Shown one piece after another: positions 30,149-40,523 of a DNA stretch of 64,000 bases. The translations under genes were made by a program, and so were the position numbers. The stretch covers positions 1 to 64,000 of the forward strand of contig JAKUHH010000350.1 in NCBI GenBank assembly GCA_022701365.1, in the 5' to 3' direction. Source of the stretch: Mycocentrospora acerina. Taxonomy: Eukaryota; Ascomycota; Dothideomycetes; Pleosporales. Under the pieces are notes generated by a model. It was not told the DNA's origin, searched no databases, and saw only the letters and a list, made by a program, of their open reading frames with translations. Numbering within the stretch: position 1 is the stretch's first letter; each line of letters begins with the position of its first letter.

Positions 30149-31895
30149 ATGGCCGAGTCTGCGCGCAAAAAACAGCGCCTTTCGCCAGAACAGCCGACGG
30201 AAGAGACACGGCATGCCGGGCCGTCGACTGGGCCCAGCACCCCCTTCCGCCGCGCATTCAGCGCCGGGCCCACGCCCGGAAGCAGCAAGACACCAGCGTT
30301 TCGCACGCCAGGCACTGCGAGGACGCCCCGAGGTGGACCAGCAACACGGCCGCTCCCATCGCGCCGAGTAGCCCCAACCACCCCTCATGCCATCCGAGCA
30401 CTGAGAGAGCGCGCAAACGCGGCGAGGACTCCCGGAAACAATCGCAGGAGGAGTGGCAGAGTACAGCGCGAGACGCCGCGAGACATCCTGCGCGACTTGA
30501 GCAGAGGTAGGCTGAGGACTCTGGCCAGCCGTCCGACCAGTCGTTAATCGCTACAGCCCTCGCCCGCGACAGCCATCCAGTCGAACCATCCCCCCAGACT
30601 CTGCCGCGACGCTCTCGGCATTCCGCACTCGACCTCCCAGACGTAGAAGATGGCCCTGACCCCGCGGCGCCTCGCCTTTCCATGGCCCTCGACGACATGT
30701 ACGATGAGGACAGCATCCACGAGCGTCCGCCGCGCCAATCACTGCTACCCGAGCTCCCAGACGACGTCGACGGCGGCACCATCCAGTCCCTCGAGTTTGG
30801 GCGACGAGCGCTGAGTGAGGATCCACGTCTTGCAGGAAGAGTCAGCGAGCGGTTTGCAGACTTCAGCGAGCTGGGCGTGGTTGAAGAAGAGTACGAGATT
30901 GATGGAACATTCATCAACCAGCGCACACCCGCCGCCGACCGCTTACTTGACCCGACTATTGATGAAGCCCTAGAGAGGGACGACACAACTACTCAGATTC
31001 GAGCACTGACAGGGCGGCGAGATGGAAGACCGAGCGATGTCGATCTGGGCGTGTTTGGCGATGCCGAGGATGACGTTGATGAACCCACATTCCGCTTTCT
31101 TATTCCAGAGCGTATGCGTGTGCCTGTGCGAGAAGAGACTGCAGAAGTACAAGAGGAGTATAGTTCGGATGCTGGAATCCCAGAGCTTCCAGATGATGGA
31201 TCAGAGGAGCAAGGAGACGAGGAAACGGTTGATGAAGAGAACGATGGCACGGCAGCACTAGATGTAGAAGAGTCTGCAGAGGTACTCGGTATGCTGGACT
31301 GGGAATCCGATAATGGCTTCCACGACGACGTAGATCTCGCCGCATACCGCGAAGAGGAATCAGCTTTAGATCGAAGCCTCCAGGTACAATCGCCTGAGCG
31401 GTCTACTTCAGCTAAACAACGCGCCGGCCGAAGAACCAAAGAGATGAGGATCTCAAAGCGTGGGCTGGAATACCCTTCGTTCCCGGCCGCTCCAGTCAAG
31501 AAACTCGCATTAGGGTTCATCAAGTCGCAAGGCAGCAAAGCACAACTGAGCAAAGATGCACTTGCCGCCCTTGTGCGGACAACAGACGATTTCTTCGAGC
31601 AGATTGGCGAGGATCTCGCGGCATATGCGCAGCATGGTGGACGGAAGGTGATCGAGGAGAGCGATGTCTTGGCGCTCATGAAGAGGTATGTTGCATTCTA
31701 CTTACTGTACAATCGCATAGATGCTGACCGCCAACCTATAGAACCCGTAAAATTACAAGCAACAGCACCGTGTTCTCACTTGCGCAGAAGATACTCCCTC
31801 GAGAGCTTCTCCAGCAGCTGCGAATGGAGCCGCCATCAAAGCTGAGAAAGCAGAAGAGAAAGCAGATGGACATGATTGGAGAGAACAACGAATGA
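30149..31895 (+). CDS. CNN1: inner kinetochore histone-fold protein CENP-T (Cnn1)
   Basis: CENP-T links centromeric chromatin to the outer kinetochore. Three exons, 30149-30506, 30557-31685 and 31742-31895, give 546 residues. The N-terminus is basic and rich in Thr-Pro (TPFRRAF, TPGSSKTPAFRTPGTARTP), as expected for a CDK-regulated Ndc80-binding arm. A long acidic middle follows. The C-terminal histone fold starts near residue 424: EYPSFPAAPVKKLAL, then LSKDALAALVRTTDDFFEQI, AYAQHGGRKVIEESDVLALMKR, and the CENP-T extension FSLAQKILPRELLQQLRM. Both introns keep phase. The gene is convergent with SHY1; the two stop codons are only 24 bp apart. Confidence 0.92.
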
Positions 31896-31919
31896 CGAGA
31901 ATGTAGATGCGTTGTGCTC

Positions 31920-33025
31920 TTACGACCAATCAGAGCTGTGTCGTACTCGTCGCTGGGTACCGGAGATGGGCTTCTTGACCACCATCCAGAACATTATTGA
32001 TGTGGCAAAACTCAACGCGTACCTGCGATTTATCAGCTTTTGTCTTTGTTTTAGAGGCGGAGGGCCACGAACCAGGTGAAGATGTACTGCGTGTGGTTGT
32101 TCCTTAGGTTCACAGTTGGCGCCCTGCCAATCGGTACACCCTTGGGCTCGCGCTCATAGTTTGTAAGCAAGTCCGGCACTATTCACAGTTAGATACCCCA
32201 ATTCATTTTGCGACCCATCAAAACGAACTCACCCATTGTCTCCTCGACCCACACAGCCTGACTCCCACTCCACTCGGCCATGCCCTTCACATCTGGGAAG
32301 AACCACTTGCCCTGTTCGGGCAGATTCGTAGGGGTAAACATGTTCCCCTTTGGTGGGGCTCTGAGCAGCCCCTCCACCGTGACCTCACCGTCCGGCAGCG
32401 CGCCATTACTCCTTCTAAACCATTGCGGCGCAGCGTCCTTTTTAATCCACCCACGACAGCACAGGATCTTGTGCTTGCCGCCCTTTCCATCTTCCCTCTC
32501 CAACGGCGTCACAACCGTATACCCCTCCTCCCCATCCAGCATCCGCGGCCCAACCAACATCTCCTGATCGTGGCGTAACCGGCCACGCGCATACACACGA
32601 CGGTAGTCAAATGCATTAATTGCTTCGGGATCGATCCGCAGCGGCAGCTCCAAAGGCGGGAATGTGAGTCTGTCTTCGAAGCGTGCGACGAGGTCGGTTT
32701 TCCAGCCCAGACGTTGCACCTGCCAGCACCCGAGCAGGAAGGCTGTGATGGGGATCATGGCTAGGATAATTAGCCCTGGCCCGTGTTGTTTCCCTACACG
32801 CGCCATCTTCGCGGGCCGGTCCAGGATCGAGACAAAGTTGGGGTCGAGGCCGCCAGGGCCACCGACGGAGCGGCGGAAGGCGAGGATGCGCGATGGGAAG
32901 CGTGGGTAGAGTGGTTGGCGGAGACATTGTGGGCGTGGGCGTGGGCGTGTCACGGGCGCGAGGCGTGAGGCGTTGTGCGCGTAGTGGCGCCGGAAGAGGG
33001 TGAGGAAGGGGTTTGGTTTCGCCAT
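31920..33025 (-). CDS. SHY1: SURF1-family cytochrome c oxidase assembly factor Shy1
   Basis: Inner-mitochondrial-membrane protein needed for assembly of Cox1 into complex IV. Three exons, 32233-33025, 32073-32178 and 31920-32022, give 333 residues. It has an Arg-rich presequence, a first membrane segment (LIILAMIPITAFLLGCWQVQRL, the SURF1 signature), family motifs FDYRRV, GPRMLDGEEGYTVVTPL, RGWIKK and KWFFPD, and IGRAPTVNLRNNHTQYIFTW. The second membrane segment (YALSFATSIMFWMVV) is encoded by exon 3. Ignoring the last intron would give a product cut off at FTWFVALRL. Divergent from VMA22 across 195 bp. Confidence 0.92.
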
Positions 33026-33220
33026 GTTGACGGTCGATGGGCGGTTGCTGGTGCGCAATGCTGGCCGTGGTGTTGGAACATTGAAAGTCCATGTCGGATT
33101 TCCGGGGGGTGGGGCGCGCTAGTGATGCATCGAGAATGGTCCCCGCAGCGCATACATTCATGTCTCGAGCTTGGAGCTTCAACCAATGCATAGCGTACAT
33201 CTTCACTCCAAAAATACATC

Positions 33221-34074
33221 ATGGCTGAACTCAAGGCATGCCCGCTCCCCACCCCAGGAAATATATCGAGCATCAACAGCTCCGACGGCGACGATGAGAA
33301 GAAAGCCCTCCTCATTCGGCTCGACGAATTATTGGAGACATATTTGAACACGCTACATGAGTACCAGAGGGCTGGGGAGCACTTGTCCAATTACTTGTCT
33401 TCTGTAAGTGTCATTTTGGACCCAGTTTGAAAACTCATTAATGCTGATGCTGGTGCAAACACTCACAGGGCTTTTTCTCATTAGCACAAGCCAACTTTCA
33501 CAATAGCTCTACTACGACTCGTTATGGGCAGGACTGTTATGACGAACGCATGCAGGCAACACGGAAAGCGTGAGTTGTTTTGGTTGGCATAATCTACAAG
33601 AATAACCATCCGCCACTTTCTCAGCGTATTCGAGTCAGATTGCATTGCCTTCATCCCATATTCTCTCCTCCACCTACTTTGGAAACATCACTTCCACACA
33701 ACAGCCCCCCCCCCTCCCCTCGTAAATAACCAACTGATCCCTCTAGAACCATAACCACACCTCCCACCCAAAAAATATCTTTTTCTGTTTCACCAATTCC
33801 CAACGACACCGACAAGCCAAAGGAAGAGGCCGTCTCAGAAAAGGAACAAGACGAATTGCCAACAACGTCAGAATCAGAAGAAAAGACGACCAAACCCTCC
33901 CCAGACCCAATCCGCTGGTTCGGCATCCTAGTTCCACAAGCTCTGCGTTCTGCACAAGCGTCTTTTGTTCAAGCAGTCGAGGGGCCGATTCCGGAGTTGG
34001 CGACTACAGCCAGGGAGTTGAGGGGTTTGGAGGTGGAGATTGGACGGGTGAGGAAGCAGATCAAAAAGTTGTAG
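33221..34074 (+). CDS. VMA22: V-ATPase assembly factor Vma22 (CCDC115 family)
   Basis: ER-resident factor for assembly of the vacuolar ATPase Vo sector. Three exons, 33221-33403, 33469-33569 and 33747-34074, give 203 residues. The pattern is typical of the family: an N-terminal helix (IRLDELLETYLNTLHEYQRA), LSSGFFSLAQANFHN, YGQDCYDERMQA, a variable Pro/Ser/Glu linker, and the C-terminal RWFGILVPQALRSAQASF followed by ELRGLEVEIGRVRKQI. The two introns bracket the central conserved block. Divergent from SHY1 and convergent with the annexin gene. Confidence 0.88.
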
Positions 34075-34239
34075 CTTTGTGCTAAGTAGACGTGACTCAG
34101 TGGGCTAATTAATGTGAATCTACCAACAAGGAAAATACATGTGCACCACGCCCAAAAGGCACGCGTTTTTTTCTGTTACAGTCGAAACTCAGTCCGTCCA
34201 GCTCCTCACAATTTCTCATATTATACAACTCCTCTCTCA

Positions 34240-36484
34240 TCACCTTGCCGTCTGACAAATCGCAATACAAAACTCTCTAAAATCTCCCTTTGTCGCCTCC
34301 TCCAAATCTTCTTCGATAATCCTTCCATACTTTTCCTCATACTCATTTTGCACACGCACAAGATGCATGCGCTCCCAGTGTAGTCTCACCAGACGCGAAA
34401 TGAGCAACTCAAACCTCTGCTGCCGCTCATGCTTACTGGACGTCGCTTCGCGGGCAGACAAACGGCCCGAGGATGACCGGGCGCCGTCAGATGCAGGCTC
34501 TATGAGGTCCATGAGTGCGTGGTGGAGGAGCATTGCGTCGCGCGCGGGGCGGTTAATAATGCCGTTGAGAATATGGGCTATGACTTCACCCTATACAAGT
34601 AAAGATTAGTGGTCTGTTTACCTGGCTTATGGAAAGTACTTGGGATGCTTACAACAAGATTGTTGCTCTTTCGCAGAGCATCGCGGGCAAAGCTTGATTG
34701 GTACTTTCTCTCGTACGTTCGTAGTACTTCTCTAAGATGGGCGTCGCTTCTCATAATCACAACACTCAACATAGTACTTTCGCCACCTTCTCGGGCCTTG
34801 ATCGCTTTGTACAGCGTGTCAACGTCACGGTGTACGTATTCGACTGGCCACACGTCAGACTCCTCTTGGCGCTCGCCTTCGAGTGCCATCAATACTGCTT
34901 TACGGAATTTGTCAGCCTTGAGCTCCTTGTCCATGCAGCGTGTAAGTGAATCGCTGTAGCGTTTGTCTTTGAAAGCGTCTTTAATTTCGCGCATTTCGTG
35001 GTTCTGGCGGCCCATGAGAGCCTCAATGAGCAACTCGCGACGTGCGGAGTTGGACTGGTACCAGTAATTCGCCCAGTACCCTTCGCCTTCGTATTTCCCC
35101 AACGCTGTGACGTAGGCGATTTTACCAAAGTTGCCTGAGGTTTTTAACTTGATATGCTTGGCAACGTTGATGCCACGGCCTTGGACCTTGCAGTGTCGCT
35201 TGTATTCGGATCGCAGCTCGAGCATCTGGTCATGCGACAATGCTGGTAAAATGTCGATTATCGTATCTGCATCAGGCGTCCGAGCAGCCATAGCATTGAC
35301 AAGCGCAAGAGCATCGTCTGTTGCATCGTAGGCCTTCACTCTCCGCTTTTCCTTCTCCGGAGCTGGTCTGCCATGACCGTAGGCTTCCAAGGCAAGTTTA
35401 TCGTTATATGACGACCGTGACGGGGGGCCCGCTGGTCGCCGTGCAGGTGAGATTGACGGACGGCGACCGTGGACGGAGTGGCTAGATGCTCGTGGGGAGC
35501 GGCTGTCGAGCGGAGGCAGGTGCGACAGATCGTCATCGAGCATCATGGCATGGGGCATAGGGCTTATAGACTGATATGTGCCGTGGTATGCCTCAAGCAA
35601 TGGACTTGGCGGTGGTAAAGCGCCGCCTGCGAACCCTCCCGACATACCTGCAGATGCAATACTAAGGCTTCCTCCTCCTCCCCCTCTTCCTCCACCACCA
35701 CCACCTCCTCCTCCTCCTCCTCCTCCTCCTCCTCCACCGCCACCGCCTGGGACTATCTCAACTAGCTTGCGACCATCGTACGTGCCCGCTGTTGTAGGTT
35801 GCGATGTTGTGCGGTGATGTTCTGGACGCGGAGAATGTGATCCCATTGGCGGCGGCGCATATTGGGACTGGGTCGATGGGGGCGGCGGGTGCATGTGTTG
35901 AGCTCCTGGATATGGCGCATGCTGAGGCTGAGCTGTTGGGTGTGGCATGGGCGCATATTGAGACTGGGCTGGTGGAGGTGGCATGGGTGCATACTGAGGC
36001 TGAGCTTGTTGTGGGTATGACATGGGTGCATACTGAGACTGAGCTGGTGGAGGTGGCATCGGCGCATGTTGAGGCTGCGGCGCATTATATGCGTCATTGT
36101 CAGGCGAGTGCGCATATTGATAGCCTCCACCTGTCGACGGCGGCATCTTCATGGGCCCCGCATGAGTAGCTGGAGTAGCAGTGTATGTGTACTGCTGCGG
36201 GGTGGGCGCGTACTGGGGATTGTGTTGTGGTCTGGCAGCCATGTCTCAGCTCTCTCGTTGATTGAAATCTGGGGGAATTGTCCGGGGCGCAAGCTCCCAT
36301 TCTATATTACTCACGTCGCGTACTGCTGCCCCGGCTGCCTAACTTCATACTGCGGGGCTGCGGCTGAGGCTGCGTCTTCAGCTGGAAAGCCATGGTAAGC
36401 CTGGCTGCGCGAGTGGGAGCGTGAGCGACCGCGTCCTCCCGGCGACTTGGACCGCGATCGCTTGTCATCCACACGCAGGGACAT
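34240..36484 (-). CDS. fungal annexin with long Pro/Gln/Gly-rich N-terminus
   Basis: Calcium/phospholipid-binding annexin family. Exons 36315-36484, 34653-36231 and 34240-34590 give 699 residues. Exon 1 encodes an Arg/Ser-rich start (MSLRVDDKRSRSKSPGGRGR) seen in fungal annexins. Joining at GCCAG|ACC (36232) keeps phase 2 to 2, which places the tempting in-frame ATG at 36242 inside the intron. Tandem MPPPPAQSQYAP-like repeats and a poly-Gly tract (near 35670-35755) follow. The annexin core starts at about residue 310 (DATDDALALVNAM ...), with degenerate repeats RRELLIEALMGRQNHEM, GEVIAHILNGIIN and RLVRLHWERMHL. Typical type-2 Ca sites are not obvious. Confidence 0.85.
35655..35755. repeat. 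CCTCCT/CCACCA trinucleotide repeat coding for poly-glycine
   Basis: Imperfect trinucleotide repeat inside the annexin coding sequence; on the minus strand it gives a poly-Gly stretch of over 20 residues in the disordered N-terminal arm. Length variation here would stay in frame. Confidence 0.9.
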
Positions 36485-36802
36485 GGTTTAGGAACTAGAC
36501 GAGCTTGCAGACGGATGCATAGGGCTGTAATGTCAATTTTTGCGGGGGAGACCTGTAATGCTCATTGAAAGTTCCTTTGAAGTTGGCAATCACAACATGG
36601 GGGCCATTGTTGTGGGAGACAAGGTCGCAGGGGCAGTTTGGTAGAACGGAGGCACATGCCGCTAGCATCACCATGATGAGGGGGCCGAAATACTTTTAGG
36701 CTACGATTCATCTGCACGAATCTTGGTGACATCTCGGAAAATTGACATGTGCTTGTTTGCAGTGTAGCCGATGAAAAAGCATGCATTTTCACTTCCTCGA
36801 CA

Positions 36803-37969
36803 TTAATCCCAATGCCGCCGAATCACTGGTCTTGCAGGATCCCATGGACCTCGAATCTCGTTCTTATACTTTTGCAGTCCAATCAACCACCAGCTGCAGA
36901 TGCCCATGCACAAGAACGTGACAATACCTCCCAGAATCACGCCTGCAATAAATGCACCCTGACCACCACCAGTCAAGGTGACAAAAACACCACCCCATGC
37001 AGTGATGATCAGTACTATGGTGAGAGCTAGATGACCTTGCCAAGACTGAGCACGAAGCTGTCGTCGGAATATTGGGAAGAGGCCAAATATCTCAATGGAA
37101 AAGAGGGTCAAGGAGAAGACGTGTGTGGTTGAGCGAAGCCGAGAGGCAAGAACGGCGGATGCCATCATTGCAGAGTTGGTTGATATAGAAGCTGGCAGTC
37201 TGTATTTCTTGGTTAGCGCCAGGCCCAACAACAAGATGAGAAGAGTCGCACTGTGCACCCGATCCGCCGCTGTAGTCGAAGAAGGCGACATTCATCATCA
37301 ATAACAAGGTGCTAAGAGCCCAAATGGAATCGCTGGCTGTCGAGAGCGTGAGTGACTTGAGAATAGGACTTAGGCCGAGCAGAGCAGCGTAAATCAACCC
37401 AGCAGACTTGGCCGTTGCTAGCCGTTGCTGAGCACGCGGCGAGAGGGTTGATACGCAAGAATATCCAGTCTTGTTCGTGTCAGTTGCGGGTGTTTGGATT
37501 GAACATATTTCTGGTGATGCATCCAGCTCTTGACCCATCCAATGATCCCACAACACCCAGCCCAGGACAGTACAAATACTCGCCCAACCTACCACTGCAA
37601 CAGGCGATACTCTACCTTGAGCAATGGCAACAAAGCAGCAACAGAAAATGGCGACCGATGAAAGGTGCTGTACAATGACAGACGCGTCGGCCATAAGCGA
37701 CCAAAACTCGTAGGGCTGCAGGCGTGGGTTGCGCTGGAGGTGGTCGAGAAATGTCTTTTCATCTGTATAGTTATCGGGGACTAGGTTCATCAGACTATGC
37801 TGCTCAATGTGCATGGGCGTGACTGACAGGGCTGTTTGAACCATAGAAGCTTCTTGTAATGGCCTTTTGGCCTACGGCCTACGCTACGCGACCCGTCCCT
37901 CCTTTTTCTTACTACGGCTGGTGGATTGAAGAACGCATCTGCGGGTTTGAGTAGCCGACCGGGATCCAT
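36803..37969 (-). CDS. GPI2: GPI-GlcNAc transferase subunit Gpi2 / PIG-C
   Basis: Membrane subunit of the ER complex that transfers GlcNAc to phosphatidylinositol in the first step of GPI-anchor synthesis. Three exons, 37828-37969, 37252-37780 and 36803-37199, give 355 residues. The exon 1/2 join restores the PIG-C signature KKLLWFKQPFPDNYTDEKTF. It is followed by several membrane segments (SVAIFCCCFVAIAQGRVSPV, AGLIYAALLGLSPILKSLT, SIWALSTLLLMMNVAFFDY) and then LPASISTNSAMMASAVLASRL, IEIFGLFPIFRR and C-terminal hydrophobic helices. Donor 1 (GTCAGT) is a little weak but gives the conserved FPDN. Confidence 0.9.
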
Positions 37970-38242
37970 GATATGTGACACAAAGACCAAATTCGATAAG
38001 GTAATCTGGCGCGAGTGCCCAAAAGAATCGTAAGTATGTGTAGGAGGGACTTGTTTAGGGCGTAGCACGTGAGAGAACTTATTTGAACTTTGATCAACCA
38101 ACAACGTAAGTAGTTGAGAAATCAGCAGATTCTAATAACCGATTGCTATGAAACCGTGTCTCTAAGATATCATGCAAACAAAGATGTATTAATATTGATG
38201 CAAAGAGGAAATCTATTTGATGTTCTACGAGCCTGCTAGTTG

Positions 38243-40132
38243 CTACAAGTGTAGCGTTTTCCATGCAACCATCAACCGCCTCCACTTTGGCACAGTGGCA
38301 CGTCCTGCCTTTACTGTGTAGCCATCCTGTCTCAGTGCCCGTCCAATTTCCATGTAACTTTCAATGGCGACCCGAATTGGCCCTCTGGCTTCAGCAGGTA
38401 GCTGTTCGACAGCACCCTTAGCCTCTCTGTAGAGAGAAAAGGCCCCATCCAAAAGACGCGTGCGCAACTTTTCTATCCGCGGATCTTTTGGATTTTCGAG
38501 AACGTCGGTGTGACTCAAACCAACTTCCTGAAGCCAGGATAAAGGCAAATACACGCGACCAATCTTGGCATCGACGCCTATGTCTCGCGCAATGTTCACG
38601 TACTGCAATGCAATGCCGACGCGATTTCCGGCGTTGACAATGTTGGCTTGCTCCTTACGTGCCAGTTTGCTAGGGTATATGTGGAAGATTAATTGAATAC
38701 ACATCTGAGCTACAGTACCGGCCACTCTTGCTGAGTATAGTTCTAGGTCCGATTCAGTCTCGATCGGGGGCGCGGTATCGAAGGCAAGGTCCATCTCGAA
38801 TCCACGGAGCAGGTCTTCCAAGGGCTCACGCGAGAGCTTGGTGGCAGGAAGTTGCTGTAAAGCAGATTGGGTATCGGATGGGAAGTCGCTGTGGATATGA
38901 TCCAATACCAGAGACTTTGGTTTATTCTCGTCGTACACGATGCCCAAGAATTTGTGCAACTTGACTATCCAGTCCTTGGCTTCGTCCATTGTAGAAGCAT
39001 TGTCAACTAAATCATCGGCGACACGGCAAAAAGAGTAGAGTAACAACAGGTCGGCTCGCAAGAGTCCTGAGAAAGTTGACGAAGCAAGATAAAAGCTGCG
39101 GCTCTTTTTCTTCAAGCGATAAACGGCATCTTGGAGACCTGTAAGGCGCGCGTCGTCGTATTTTGAGGGTGAAGTCAAGAGGGCACGCATGAGGGTCAGT
39201 GGCGAGGGCAACAACGGCGGGTCTGGGAACAGGGTCGGAAACGTGTACAGTATAGCAAGAGCGTTGTCAAAGGCCAATTGACCGAAGACAATGAGTACGT
39301 TTGTCAGAAGGAAGAACAGAGCCTCCTCAATCTCCAGACCATCCCAAAGTTGCACGCCGTACTTGGTGCCGTTACTAATGACCCAGGTTCCCCTGCGCAA
39401 AGCCATGGTATCGACAACCCAAAGATAGAGCGTCGGGAGCATGATAGGCAGCAAGGTGTTAGTCAAAGGAAGACCCATAATGAACTGGTGGGCAAGGCTC
39501 CTATATGCAAATCAGAGTCGTGCTCTAAATTCATCTTGGGACGAAGTCATACCATAGCAGAAACACAAACGCTCCTGCCCAGACGACTATGAGGCCGGTA
39601 TATGTTCCCGGACCATTCTCATTGATTTTCAGCCATCCCCATGCAATCACTCCGAGGACAGCTGCTTGTCCGACGAGCAATTGCGTCCGCGAGGCGACAC
39701 GACTAGCACATAGATAGGCGGGTTGAAAGGTGGGGCGAGTGAGAATAAGGTACAAGAGCGAAGTGGTGTATGTCTGGATGAAAAAGAAGAAGACCTCCTC
39801 AAGAGGAATTGCAAACAGTCTCGGGCCAATGATGACGTGGCTGGGGTAGCTCCAGATCCGAGTGCGAATGAGGTATGAATCCCAGGGAATGGTTGCGGTG
39901 ACGGCGACCTGCCAGTGTCAGGGCAACGCTTTCCCAGCCGGATTTGGTGTACGTACCGTTATGAGGAAACCAATCTTGTAGACATCCAACTTGGAAAACA
40001 GCGGCCGGTACAGTAGAGTGAGCAGCACGGCCGGGGGGATCGTGTACTTGGCATGGCTGGCCCTCTCCGTCAGTCTATTGCTGGTTCCAGCAGCCACATA
40101 TCAACGTACACCAGTGCATAATCAGCTCCCAT
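38243..40132 (-). CDS. carRA: bifunctional phytoene synthase / lycopene cyclase (AL-2, CarRA, CrtYB type)
   Basis: Two-domain carotenoid enzyme of ascomycetes. Four exons, 40110-40132, 39957-40056, 39553-39908 and 38243-39500, give 578 residues. The N-terminal half is the multi-membrane lycopene cyclase: IPWDSYLIRTRIWSYP, GPRLFAIPLEEVFFFFIQTY, WLKINENGPGTY and WVVDTMALRRGTWVIS. The C-terminal half is the squalene/phytoene synthase domain, with KKKSRSFYLASSTFSG, the first Asp-rich motif RVADDLVDNAS and the second motif NIARDIGVDAKIGRVYLP. Both diphosphate-binding motifs are intact. Exon 1 has only 23 nt (MGADYALV); its GT|GTACGT donor gives the conserved ALVHAKYTIPPAVLL. Divergent from the dioxygenase gene. 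Confidence 0.95.
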
Positions 40133-40523
40133 TGTCACAATTGGCGTTGTTGGAGCGCTCAAATGCAAATTTATGTTGATCCGAGAATGCCATGGTAAGT
40201 TGAGCATGTCGTTGGGAAACGCGAATTCCCGCCGTGCATGAGCGCTGCCGCATATGGTTTGGTGCACGTAAGCCCAGAGCCGGCATGACATCACCATTTC
40301 TACAGGCACTACCTGGCCATGATTGGATCGTTCCCATCATAGCCTTGCTTTGTCGATATATTGCTTGCACGTGAATGCCGTACACTCGCCATCGTGACGA
40401 CGACCGTGCCGCCTTCGTGATCCTACAACGCGTTTCTTGTGTAGCCCTTGCAACCACAGAGGTCGCCATGTTCCAAACAACAGCCGTCTTCTACCGCCAT
40501 GTCCACTCGTAGAAAGAGCCAGG
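40133..40523. promoter_or_regulatory. bidirectional promoter of carRA and the carotenoid dioxygenase
   Basis: 391 bp between the divergent start codons of two carotenoid genes; both first coding exons are 23 nt long. Co-regulation, possibly by light as in Fusarium and Neurospora, is inferred from the pathway. I did not identify a White-Collar site with certainty. Confidence 0.65.
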
